Source: a beta proteobacterium CB (GTDB taxonomy: Bacteria; Pseudomonadota; Gammaproteobacteria; Burkholderiales; Burkholderiaceae). Taken from it: a stretch of 64,000 bases of DNA. A program made the translations under genes and the position numbers. Every line of letters begins with the position of its first letter. The first letter of the stretch is position 1. Location: NCBI GenBank assembly GCA_000342265.1, contig CP004348.1, forward strand, positions 744,001 through 808,000, written 5' to 3'. This document shows positions 40,500 to 48,480 of this stretch, piece after piece. The notes beneath the pieces were generated by a model, which was given only the letters and a program-made list of their open reading frames with translations, did not search any database and was not told where the DNA came from.

Positions 40500-41807
40500 A
40501 TGCTCTCCGTAATTACCCGTTTTGCGCTGCTCATTATTTTGGCATTTTTTGCTGGATTAATGGCTTTATCGAATCTTGGTCCATTGTTTGGCATCGCCGC
40601 TGGAATCGCTGTTCTTGCAATTCCACTGATTTATTCATACATCAATCTTGCTCGTCTACGTAAATACACTCTAAAGGACGCCCTAGAAAGCATGTCTTTG
40701 CCAAGTGGCTACTGGGAAGAGATTTTTTTTCGCATTCAAAGATTGGTAAGAGGTTTAAAGCAACAAATTCGATCCATTGAAAAGCAACACAATCGATTTA
40801 TTGAGGCTTTTCAGGCATCGCCTAATGGCATCCTGATGCTGGATGATCAGGATCAGATTGAATGGTGCAACGCAATTGCTGAGCGTTTTTTTGGACTCAA
40901 CTTTAAGCGGGACGTAATGCAGAGGGTGAACTTCCTGATACGTCGACCCGAATTTGTTCAGTACCTATATAAGCGCCAATTTGAAGAGCCTCTCTTGCTG
41001 GAGCGCATGGGCCCCAAAGCAAATTTGAGCTTAATGTTGCAGGCTTTTCCTTTCGGCGATAAGAGACATCTTTTATTGGTGCAGGATGTCACGGATTTGC
41101 AGAAGGCGGATGCAATGCGTCGTGATTTTGTGGCCAATGTCTCCCATGAGATGCGCACACCAATCACGGTATTGATGGGTTTTTTAGAGACGATGCAGTC
41201 ATTGGATTTAGATAAGGCTCAGCAGCATCAGTATTTTGAAATGATGATGTCGCAAGCTCAAAGGATGAAAAGTCTAGTAGAGGACTTATTAACTTTGGCT
41301 AATCTTGAGGCCAATACTTTGCCAGCCCCAATGCAACTCATCCAAATCCCAACCTTAATGGCATTGCTAAAAAATGATGCGGAGGCTTTATCCCAAGGTC
41401 GCCACGCATTTAACTTTGATGTTTCTAGTGCCGATAATTTAATGGGTGAAGAGCGGGAAATTCTCTCCGCATTTGGTAATCTGGTTTCTAATGCTATTCG
41501 TTATACGCCCGACATTGCCTCAATTAGCGCAAACTGGCGCATCAATGCACAGGGTGAAGGGGAGTTCTCTGTAACGGATACGGGTCCAGGAATTGCTTCT
41601 GAGCATTTGTCACGTTTAACTGAGCGTTTTTATCGAGTAGATCGAAGCCGGTCTCGTGACACAGGAGGTACCGGCTTAGGGCTTGCGATTGTTAAGCATA
41701 TTGCCAATCGACATCAAGCCCAATTAATTATTGAAAGCACTCCTGGTAAGGGAAGTACTTTTACACTGCGCTTCCCTAAAGAGAGAATCGCACACCTAGA
41801 TAGTTAA
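40500..41807 (+). CDS. phoR: Phosphate regulon sensor kinase PhoR
   Basis: A 435-residue membrane histidine kinase. Two hydrophobic segments at the N-terminus (about residues 4-24 and 27-46) anchor it. A PAS-like region (residues about 95-190, beginning FIEAFQASPNGILML) follows, then the HisKA motif FVANVSHEMRTPITVL with the phosphorylated His, the N box (FGNLVSNAIRYTP) and the G boxes DTGPGI and GGTGLGLAIVKHI. It is the last gene of the pst-pho run. In several Burkholderiales ppk1 comes next; here it does not. Confidence 0.95.
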   Translation: MLSVITRFALLIILAFFAGLMALSNLGPLFGIAAGIAVLAIPLIYSYINLARLRKYTLKDALESMSLPSGYWEEIFFRIQRLVRGLKQQIRSIEKQHNRFIEAFQASPNGILMLDDQDQIEWCNAIAERFFGLNFKRDVMQRVNFLIRRPEFVQYLYKRQFEEPLLLERMGPKANLSLMLQAFPFGDKRHLLLVQDVTDLQKADAMRRDFVANVSHEMRTPITVLMGFLETMQSLDLDKAQQHQYFEMMMSQAQRMKSLVEDLLTLANLEANTLPAPMQLIQIPTLMALLKNDAEALSQGRHAFNFDVSSADNLMGEEREILSAFGNLVSNAIRYTPDIASISANWRINAQGEGEFSVTDTGPGIASEHLSRLTERFYRVDRSRSRDTGGTGLGLAIVKHIANRHQAQLIIESTPGKGSTFTLRFPKERIAHLDS

Positions 41808-41812
41808 GGGTA

Positions 41813-42028
41813 TTAATCCTTCTTATCTTTTTTCTTGTCTTTACCTTTTTTCTTTTTGGATTCTTTGGGAAGCTTATCTAACTTGCCGTTTGCATAAAGA
41901 CACCAAACCTTGATCTCTTCAAGAAGTTCATGCAGATCTTCATAGGACAAATTTTTAAAGTCTTGTAAGCCAATAGCACCTGACTCCTGAAGCTGTTTAA
42001 CAGCATCTTCATATTTATATGCGCTCAT
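41813..42028 (-). CDS. Small protein with poly-lysine tail, unknown function
   Basis: A 71-residue protein that I do not recognise. Residues 1-52 form an acidic, mostly helical part (EDAVKQLQESGAIGLQDFKN, then YEDLHELLEEIKVW); residues 55-71 are almost only Lys, Asp and Gly. GGAAA lies five bases before the ATG, supporting translation. It is convergent with phoR, five bases apart. A basic tail could contact nucleic acid or polyphosphate; this is inference only. Confidence 0.6.
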   Translation of the reverse strand: MSAYKYEDAVKQLQESGAIGLQDFKNLSYEDLHELLEEIKVWCLYANGKLDKLPKESKKKKGKDKKKDKKD

Positions 42029-42109
42029 GGATTTCCGGATAAGTTAATTAGAACGCACTAATGCTAGCAAAGTAATATGACAAAAATGTCTTTTTAGCGA
42101 ACCGTTTTA

Positions 42110-42586
42110 CTAGTCAGGATCACCCGAAATCTCTGAACTTCGTTTAAGCCCTGTAACCCTACCAAGAAGTCGTTCTAGCGGCCCTCCAATAACGAGGGTG
42201 ATGAGTATGGCGCACAGAGCCATAGCGCCCAGCACCAGTTCGCCTGCGCCAAATGCTGCGGCAATCAGCGCGCAGGACCAAATACTGGCAGAGGTAGTCA
42301 AGCCATGAACCTTTTGAGTGCTGCTTTCCCGGATGATGACGCCAGCCCCAAGAAAACCAAGGCCCGTAATCAGGCCTTGCAGTACATGACTCAATGCCTG
42401 GGTATCGGTTTTTCCTATATATCCAATTGACATCACCGCAGTGGCTGAGCCGATAGCCACCAGGGAGTGGGTTCTAATGCCTGCGGATTTGTGGTGTACC
42501 CAACGGTTTAAGCCTAGGACAATTCCAGCAAATAGAGCTAAGGAGAGGCGTAAAGCCATTTCCCCATAAAGATTTAGATATTCCAT
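42110..42586 (-). CDS. MgtC/SapB family membrane protein (short)
   Basis: A 158-residue membrane protein with four to five hydrophobic helices and the MgtC core motifs LALFAGIVLGLNRWVHHKSA, IRTHSLVAIGSATAV, and GLGFLGAGVIIRES with HGLTTSASIW. It lacks the C-terminal ACT-like domain of full MgtC. I start at the ATG 42586 because TGGAA precedes it; a TTG at 42613 is the longer alternative. In Salmonella MgtC affects Mg2+-limited growth and phosphate uptake. Here it sits 35 bases behind corA, so a Mg/phosphate link is plausible. Confidence 0.85.
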   Translation of the reverse strand: MEYLNLYGEMALRLSLALFAGIVLGLNRWVHHKSAGIRTHSLVAIGSATAVMSIGYIGKTDTQALSHVLQGLITGLGFLGAGVIIRESSTQKVHGLTTSASIWSCALIAAAFGAGELVLGAMALCAILITLVIGGPLERLLGRVTGLKRSSEISGDPD

Positions 42587-42621
42587 ATATTTCCAGTATG
42601 GACGTCTTTTCAATAGAACAG

Positions 42622-43704
42622 TTAGATAATTTTTCTCATTTTGAGGGAAAGATAAACGGCTGCACCAGCCATAGCCATGAGTACCATCACAATGTAAAAC
42701 GATTCTTTAATACCGGGCAAGTCTTCCATATTCATACCCATAATTCCAGTAATGAGTGTCATTGGGAGAAAGATTACGGTCATTACAGAGAGAACCTGCA
42801 GGTTTCTGGCATTAAATTCAGCGACATGAGCAGCTTGTTCATCCTGCAATACTTTGGCTCGATCGTACAGGTTAGAAATTTCCTGAACTAGATAAGATAG
42901 TAAGTCCAGATCATCATTAAGGCGATATTTGTCTTCATCGGAAAACCAGTAGGGCAATCTTTTCTGTAGGCGATTTAACGCGATCAACTCTGGTGAGAAC
43001 TGTCGACGTAGACGGCTACATTGAATGCGAACTCTGCCAAGATATTCGTGCTCTGGTAATTCTTTCCCCTTCAGTAATATTTCCTCGAGATCATCCATCG
43101 TTTCAGACAAGCGCATTAATAATGTTCTGAGATACTCCGCACGCAAATCAATCAACTCATGAAAGAGTTCGATTGCAGAGCAGGGATTTAATAACCCATC
43201 TCTAAGGTCCGAGCGCAATCGATCGGTTGTTCTCAGGGGATTGTTTCTGAGGGAGATCATTAAGCGTGGAGTAAGGATGGCCCATAAAGTGCCAAGATTT
43301 GAATCACCTTCTTTATCGCCGAATTCTTGATGAAAGTCATTCATCACCATCAGTAGGCAGTCATCCAGTTTTTCAATACGCTCCAGTCGACTGCGAGTAA
43401 CGCCTTCATCAATCATTTCCACGACGCGATCTGGTATTAGGGGTGTATTTTTCAACCAGCGCTGCACCTGTGAGTTCGCTAAGTTGAGGTGTAGCCAAAC
43501 GGATAACTCTGGATCATTCAGAGCATCAGCAATATCGAATAGGGGGATCTCATGATTTTTCCCGGAGGATGTCATTGCCCAAGCAAATACAACGCCATTA
43601 ATAGGAAAGGGGTGGGTTGGAGTTTGAGTCATTAATTGAAGGCTTTTATCTGAGTATGCTGATTGTAGGGATGATGTTTGTCTATTTCGTTTTAATGCTG
43701 ACAT
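42622..43704 (-). CDS. corA: CorA family Mg2+ (or divalent metal) transporter
   Basis: A 360-residue CorA-family channel. There is a long cytoplasmic N-terminal domain rich in helices and two C-terminal membrane helices (about residues 297-317 and 330-350). The GMN selectivity motif is present as GIMGMNMEDLPG; ZntB proteins have other residues there, so Mg2+ is the likeliest ion. The first 24 residues (before MTQTPTHPF) may be extra; neither start has a clear ribosome site. It is probably cotranscribed with the MgtC-like gene behind it. Confidence 0.87.
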   Translation of the reverse strand: MSALKRNRQTSSLQSAYSDKSLQLMTQTPTHPFPINGVVFAWAMTSSGKNHEIPLFDIADALNDPELSVWLHLNLANSQVQRWLKNTPLIPDRVVEMIDEGVTRSRLERIEKLDDCLLMVMNDFHQEFGDKEGDSNLGTLWAILTPRLMISLRNNPLRTTDRLRSDLRDGLLNPCSAIELFHELIDLRAEYLRTLLMRLSETMDDLEEILLKGKELPEHEYLGRVRIQCSRLRRQFSPELIALNRLQKRLPYWFSDEDKYRLNDDLDLLSYLVQEISNLYDRAKVLQDEQAAHVAEFNARNLQVLSVMTVIFLPMTLITGIMGMNMEDLPGIKESFYIVMVLMAMAGAAVYLSLKMRKII

Positions 43705-43777
43705 GATGCTGACTTAATAAATCCTTAGAGTTAGTCCAATCGCTAATGAAGCGATAACAATTTGAGGCCCAGTCACC

Positions 43778-43870
43778 ATGAAAAAATTCCTAATTAAAGC
43801 TTTTATTATTTGGCGCGATATTAGAGTGTCATATAGAAATCGTTATATAGGTCACCGTTTGGGCAGTTAA
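43778..43870 (+). CDS. Possible 30-residue basic small protein
   Basis: An open frame from an ATG at 43778 to a TAA at 43868-43870, with GAGG ten bases upstream. The peptide begins MKKFLIKAFIIWRDIR and ends YIGHRLGS: a short amphipathic helix with many Arg residues, recalling DUF1127-like small proteins without a firm match. It diverges from corA, and its stop overlaps the stop of the convergent outer-membrane gene. Too short to be sure. Confidence 0.35.
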   Translation: MKKFLIKAFIIWRDIRVSYRNRYIGHRLGS

Positions 43871-44706
43871 TATCTCCAGGTAAATCCAATTTCAGAGCGG
43901 GAAGCGCTAACTCCCGAGTTGCTAATGACTATCCCCATATTGGCAGCGCTGCGCATATACGACAGGCCGATGTCGACTTCATCCGACACAGAAATAATTG
44001 CTGCCAGCAAAGCATAACTTGTAAGGTATTGCTCCGAGCTGGGTGGGTTGGTGGTGACGCCCGTATCCAGTGCAAGTCGGATATTTTGCGATGCGCGCCA
44101 GACTGGTGCCATAGAAAAAAAGAGAATATTGGTTCTATTGGTTGGTGGGCCTGTACCTACTGCGTAATTGGTGTTGTAGGGGGATTTCATATATGAGGCA
44201 TTGAGATGTATTTCAAGTGCATCCCAGTAGTGAGAGCTAATAAGATTGAGGCCATAGCTTGGTAAAGCCAGATCTAAGCCATGAACTTGCTGTTGAGTTG
44301 ATCCAGGCAGGGTGAAGCTTGGCTTAATTGCAAGCGCCCATAGCCCATCCTCAGCCTCTAAAAACCGCCATTTCACAGCTAAGACTTTATTTGATATTGG
44401 CGAGTAATTTCCTCGAGGAATTGAGAAATAAGTCGCTCCGATAGAAGCCTCAACGTTTTTACTTAAACCCCTTGTGTATGTGAGGGGGAAGGCCTTTGCT
44501 CCTCCTCCGCCAAAGTACTCCTCTCCAGGTGTAATGATGTCGACTGTTGAGGCGGTGCCACCACCATGCGTTGCAGTTTTGAAAAAATACTGCTCAATTT
44601 GATTCAATCCCTCGGCAACAGTTCCCGCATCATCTGTATTGAGAGGCTCAAAGGCATTTCCGGAGAGGGAAATGAAAATCAACAGGAAAGCGGCGAATCG
44701 TATCAA
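43867..44706 (-). CDS. Outer-membrane transporter-like protein (phenol meta-pathway family)
   Basis: A 279-residue protein with a Sec signal peptide (cleavage after GNA, residue 18) and a mature start FEPLNTDDAGTVAEGLNQIE, typical of the family annotated as putative MetA-pathway of phenol degradation, a beta-barrel-like outer-membrane group. Alternating strand patterns run to the terminal GFTWRY, which ends in an aromatic residue as barrel proteins do. The only start in frame is a TTG at 44706, just after a stop. Substrate unknown; nothing aromatic-catabolic is nearby. Confidence 0.7.
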   Translation of the reverse strand: MIRFAAFLLIFISLSGNAFEPLNTDDAGTVAEGLNQIEQYFFKTATHGGGTASTVDIITPGEEYFGGGGAKAFPLTYTRGLSKNVEASIGATYFSIPRGNYSPISNKVLAVKWRFLEAEDGLWALAIKPSFTLPGSTQQQVHGLDLALPSYGLNLISSHYWDALEIHLNASYMKSPYNTNYAVGTGPPTNRTNILFFSMAPVWRASQNIRLALDTGVTTNPPSSEQYLTSYALLAAIISVSDEVDIGLSYMRSAANMGIVISNSGVSASRSEIGFTWRY

Positions 44707-44875
44707 TTGACGGCAGGATTTCTAAAGCTCTCAAAATAATCATTCTTTGTTACATCTTGAAGAAATAATCCTATTTATTGATGGATGGGCGTGATTCTTA
44801 TCCTTATTAATCAAACTGAAATATTCAACTCCTATGATGGGTCATCGTCATTTTTTTACACAAAGGGTGATAGCC

Positions 44876-45058
44876 ATGGATTACAGGACAAATATGAATT
44901 TAGCAACGATATTTCGTTCGCATGAGGCGAAATTGGGCTTAGAAGATAGCAATCCTAAAGAGGGTCTATTAGAGCATAAGGCTTTTAAGGTGGAATCTCG
45001 TGCAAACGTATTTTTAGTAGATAAAAGATACGCATTGCAATTAGATGAGTTGATCTAA
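44876..45058 (+). CDS. Small hypothetical protein upstream of arsC
   Basis: A 60-residue protein from the ATG at 44876 (AAGGGTGA upstream); the frame could also open at 44834. I recognise no family: MDYRTNMNLATIFRSHEAKL is followed by a charged middle and ends RYALQLDELI. No membrane segment, no cysteines. It ends one base before the earliest start of the arsC-like gene, so the two are likely coupled. Confidence 0.5.
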   Translation: MDYRTNMNLATIFRSHEAKLGLEDSNPKEGLLEHKAFKVESRANVFLVDKRYALQLDELI

Positions 45059-45070
45059 TTGCTAGTCGAT

Positions 45071-45577
45071 ATGGGTCACACACAAAACATTCTATTTCTT
45101 TGTTCTGGTAACTCCGCAAGATCAATTATGGCTGAGGCTTTAGCCACGACACTCAGTCACGGCCGCTTTATTGGCTATTCAGCTGGGGCAAAACCAGTTG
45201 GTGTAGTGCATCCCATGGCAATAGAGTTAATTAAGCCGATGGGTTACCCGTTAGAGATTTTGAGAAGTAAAAGTTGGGATGAGTTTGGACGCGAAGGTGC
45301 CCCCAAGATGGACTTTATTATTACTCTCTGTGACTCCGCAGTAGGTGAGGATTGTCCATATTGGCCTGGGCATCCATCAACCGCGCATTGGGGCTTTCCA
45401 GACCCTGCCGCAGTTGAGGATGGTGATGAAGCAATGCTCCATGCTTTTAAGCAGGTAGAAATGGGCTTACGCAATCGAATTGAGTTGCTAATGGACTTGC
45501 CCATAGACAAGCTTGATCGATTTGAGATCAAGGAGCGACTCCAAAGTATTCATCACCGTATTAAGTTTGCAAAATAG
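45071..45577 (+). CDS. arsC: Arsenate reductase ArsC, low-Mr phosphatase type
   Basis: A 168-residue protein of the low-molecular-weight tyrosine phosphatase fold. The P-loop FLCSGNSARS (C-x5-R) is near residue 12, and the acid loop FPDPAAVEDGDE fits the thioredoxin-coupled arsenate reductase/ArsC-like branch. The ATG at 45071 is chosen; a TTG at 45059 adds only MLVD. No arsB or arsR is adjacent. Its place beside phosphate-uptake genes would suit removal of arsenate taken in by Pst, but dephosphorylation of another substrate cannot be excluded. Confidence 0.82.
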   Translation: MGHTQNILFLCSGNSARSIMAEALATTLSHGRFIGYSAGAKPVGVVHPMAIELIKPMGYPLEILRSKSWDEFGREGAPKMDFIITLCDSAVGEDCPYWPGHPSTAHWGFPDPAAVEDGDEAMLHAFKQVEMGLRNRIELLMDLPIDKLDRFEIKERLQSIHHRIKFAK

Positions 45578-45618
45578 CAAAATGACATCAAAGCATCCCT
45601 TAATCCCCTTATCTGCCA

Positions 45619-47373
45619 ATGGACATGTTTAATTTATCTCGCTCGGTCGCCTTATTAATGCTGTCGTTGCAATTAGGTGTAGCGAGTGCAGCAGCGCTTT
45701 ATCCCATTGATAATGCGGCAATTTTGCTAGGGTCCCAATTTGATATCAAAATTGAGTTCGATGGCATATCTACACCGGAAGAGTTAGATATCCAGCTGAA
45801 TGGGGCTCCAATTACTAAGCTTGTTAAACAGCGGCCCACTTTCATTCCCAATGAATCAGGCAAGGGCAGCTCCTTAATTTATCGTGATGTTCAATTAAAT
45901 CAGGCTGGAAAATACGTCCTGACTGCAAAATCTAGCCAACAAGCCTTACAGGTTTCCTGGGATGTATATGCTAGCGGACCGAAGAGGGTTAAGAATGTCA
46001 TCCTATTTATTGGCGATGGTATGACTATTGCCAATCGAACTTCAGCGCGTGTATTTTCAAAAGGAATCTCTGAGGGGAAATATCAAGGCAAGCTGTCATT
46101 CGACGATATGCCCAATACTGCATTGATCGGTACATCCGGCTCTGATTCTTTGATAACGGATTCGGCAAACTCAATGAGTGCATACACAACTGGTCACAAG
46201 ACTGCTGTGAATGCAATGGGCGTCTATGTTTCCAGGGCTTCAGATAACTTGTCTCATCCGAAGGTTGAGACAATCGCAGAATTAATCAAGCGTAAAACAA
46301 AAATGTCAGTTGGCATAGTTTCAGATGCCGAGCTTCAAGACGCCACTCCTGGCGCGATGGTTGCCCACACCCGAAGACGGGCTGATAAATCCTATATTGC
46401 CGATCAACTTCTGGCAAGTGGGGCAGAGGTCATTTTAGGTGGTGGCTCCGCTTATTTTTATCCTCAGTCAAGCAAGGGTTCAAAGCGCAAGGATGAGAAA
46501 AATCTTGTCGAACAATTTAAAACTAATGGCTATGAGATTAGCTTTGATAAAGAGGAATTAATTAAGACTGGAAATGCTGCAAGCACCAAAAAACTATTTG
46601 GCGTTTTTCATCCGGACAATATGGATGGATCGCTAGACCGATTCTTTTTGAAGAAGAATACTGTCGAACAGTATCCAAATCAACCTGACCTAACGGATAT
46701 GACAAGATCTGCCATCAATGTGCTATCCAAAAACCCAAATGGTTTTTTCTTGATGGTTGAGGCTGCCTTGATTGATAAGTTTAATCACCCCTTGGATTGG
46801 GAGCGTGCAGCTTTTGACACCATCATGTTGAGTAATGCTGTGCAAATTGCTAAAGACTTTGCAAAAACCCATCCCGATACATTAATTATCGTAACCCCAG
46901 ATCATACGCACAGTGGATCTATTAGCGGTGTTGTTCATGATGCTAAGCCAGGACCTTTGCGGGAAAAGGTTGGTGTGTACGCAGAGGCGGGTTATCCAAA
47001 CTACCCTAAGGCCAACGTGGAAGGTTATCCAAACCAGATTGATGTCTCAAAGCGTTTGGCATTCTTTTATGGAAATTATCCTGATCACTATGAGACCCTT
47101 CATCCTAAGCTTGACGCTACGTTTAAGCCGGCAGTGAAAGATGAGGCGGGCAAGTATGTCGCCAATCCTAAGTACATTCAGATGCAAGAGGATGCAATCC
47201 ATATGCCAGGCAATTTGCCTTCAAACCAAGCGGTTGGTGTTCATACCGCAGATGACGCTGTACTTAATGCCATGGGTCCGGGATCAGAAAAGTTTCGGGG
47301 CTTTATGGACAACACCGAGGTGTTTAGGGTTATGGTTGATACCCTAGGTCTAGGAAGTAGTAAATCTAAATGA
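45619..47373 (+). CDS. Alkaline phosphatase, PhoA superfamily
   Basis: A 584-residue secreted phosphatase with a signal peptide (VALLMLSLQLGVASAA). Residues about 25-118 form an N-terminal beta-rich domain (TPEELDIQLNGAPITKLV) not found in E. coli PhoA. The catalytic domain has the first metal site VILFIGDGMTIANRT near residue 131, the nucleophile Ser in ITDSANSMSAYTTGHKTA, the EAALIDKFNHP metal motif, and IIVTPDHTHSGSIS. It would release phosphate from organic esters in the periplasm. No PhoB box was found directly before it, although its neighbours imply Pho control. Confidence 0.9.
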   Translation: MDMFNLSRSVALLMLSLQLGVASAAALYPIDNAAILLGSQFDIKIEFDGISTPEELDIQLNGAPITKLVKQRPTFIPNESGKGSSLIYRDVQLNQAGKYVLTAKSSQQALQVSWDVYASGPKRVKNVILFIGDGMTIANRTSARVFSKGISEGKYQGKLSFDDMPNTALIGTSGSDSLITDSANSMSAYTTGHKTAVNAMGVYVSRASDNLSHPKVETIAELIKRKTKMSVGIVSDAELQDATPGAMVAHTRRRADKSYIADQLLASGAEVILGGGSAYFYPQSSKGSKRKDEKNLVEQFKTNGYEISFDKEELIKTGNAASTKKLFGVFHPDNMDGSLDRFFLKKNTVEQYPNQPDLTDMTRSAINVLSKNPNGFFLMVEAALIDKFNHPLDWERAAFDTIMLSNAVQIAKDFAKTHPDTLIIVTPDHTHSGSISGVVHDAKPGPLREKVGVYAEAGYPNYPKANVEGYPNQIDVSKRLAFFYGNYPDHYETLHPKLDATFKPAVKDEAGKYVANPKYIQMQEDAIHMPGNLPSNQAVGVHTADDAVLNAMGPGSEKFRGFMDNTEVFRVMVDTLGLGSSKSK

Positions 47374-47386
47374 GCGTCTTAGCTTG

Positions 47387-48103
47387 ATGGAGTCCTTAAA
47401 TAATATTAACTTGATCTCGTTGGCTGACACGGCTGTCAGTCTTTCGGCTGCCTTTATTTTTGGTGGGTTCATTGGGCTTGAGCGCCAATTTCGTCAACGT
47501 ACCGCAGGCTTAAGGACCAACATTCTGGTCGCCTTAGGGGCCGCAATATTTGTGGATGCAGCAAATAGATTGGTGGGGCATGAGGGCGCCGTACACGTTA
47601 TGGCCTATGTTGTTTCGGGCATTGGTTTCTTGGGCGCTGGCGTCATCATGCGCGAAGAGGGCAATGTCCGCGGAATCAATACCGCGGCCACGCTTTGGGG
47701 TTCTGGAGCGGTGGGTGCGCTGGCTGGTGCAGACCTGATTTTGGAGGCAGCCTTGGCTACATTATTTGTTTTAGCTGCAAATACATTGCTTCGCCCCATG
47801 GTGGGCCTGATTAATAGCCAACCTCTAGACACAGAGTCTGTTGAGGTTACAAATTCCGTTTACATCATTACTCCAAAATATTCCCAAAAAATAGCTCTAA
47901 AGTACTTTATTGAGGCCCTAGAAGCTGCTGGATATCAAACTCGGGATATTGAGGTTCATCAGTTTGGTAATGATGATGTCGAGATTCAGGCGGTATTGAC
48001 CGCTACAGCAGTTGATGGCCTTCAAATGGATGGGTTGATTGCTAAATTAGCTGGTCTAGATTACGTTAGTCAAGCATTCTGGAGTCCAAGCACAACTGAC
48101 TAG
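47387..48103 (+). CDS. MgtC/SapB family protein with C-terminal domain
   Basis: A 238-residue protein, the long form of the family. The membrane part has FGGFIGLERQFRQRTAGLRT, GIGFLGAGVIMREEGNVRG and INTAATLWGSGAVGALAGA. Residues about 150-238 form a soluble ACT-like domain (VYIITPKYSQKIALKYFIEA). It is unlike the shorter copy at 42110, so the two probably do not duplicate each other. It follows the phosphatase by 13 bases and may be cotranscribed. Confidence 0.86.
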   Translation: MESLNNINLISLADTAVSLSAAFIFGGFIGLERQFRQRTAGLRTNILVALGAAIFVDAANRLVGHEGAVHVMAYVVSGIGFLGAGVIMREEGNVRGINTAATLWGSGAVGALAGADLILEAALATLFVLAANTLLRPMVGLINSQPLDTESVEVTNSVYIITPKYSQKIALKYFIEALEAAGYQTRDIEVHQFGNDDVEIQAVLTATAVDGLQMDGLIAKLAGLDYVSQAFWSPSTTD

Positions 48104-48168
48104 TATTCCTCTCCCTTTCATATCGCGTTGTCTTGTTCCTGAAACATTAGGAGTTCAGTATTCAAAAG

Positions 48169-48381
48169 GTGAATACTTTATCTAAAAACCAGCACTCCAT
48201 CATTACCTGTCCTACCTGCCAAGGTCATGAGATTCTTGAAATCCCCAGTGGATATTCTCAGCACCTCTATCGCTGCCCGTCTTGCAGCATCATTCTTAAG
48301 CCAAAGTCTGGTGATTGCTGTATTTTTTGTAGTTTTGGTAGTCTTGATTGCTCAAGCTCGGAGCAAAACTTAGCGGCTTAG
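48169..48381 (+). CDS. GDCCVxC-type small zinc-ribbon protein
   Basis: A 70-residue protein with eight cysteines: CPTC near residue 14, CPSC near 36 and the GDCCIFCSFG block near 48. The last matches the family named for a GDCCVxC motif, some of whose members are selenoproteins; here all codons are Cys and no in-frame TGA occurs. Function unknown. The obvious start is a GTG at 48169 with AAAAGG directly before it. An ATT at 48160, in frame, has a better spaced GGAG six bases upstream. Confidence 0.7.
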   Translation: MNTLSKNQHSIITCPTCQGHEILEIPSGYSQHLYRCPSCSIILKPKSGDCCIFCSFGSLDCSSSEQNLAA

Positions 48382-48417
48382 ATAATTACCAGTAGACTAC
48401 TGCTTGGTTTCATGAAT

Positions 48418-48435
48418 GTGTCACGTTATCTTCAT
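48418..48435 (+). promoter_or_regulatory. Weak candidate PhoB box before ppx
   Basis: GTGTCAC-GTTA-TCTTCAT keeps the 7-4-7 spacing but matches the consensus repeats at only about 9-10 of 14 positions, and no good -10 box follows at the right distance. Given only because the next gene is exopolyphosphatase. Confidence 0.25.
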
Positions 48436-48480
48436 AAAATAGACATATTCAAATAAATTAGCTTAGTTATTGGGAATATT

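Noticed and set aside
43826-43832. GTGTCAT half-site near corA as PhoB box
   Set aside because: The partner repeat matches at only three of seven positions and no gene lies suitably downstream.
48310-48345. Selenocysteine in the GDCC-type protein
   Set aside because: All cysteine positions use TGC or TGT; there is no in-frame TGA.
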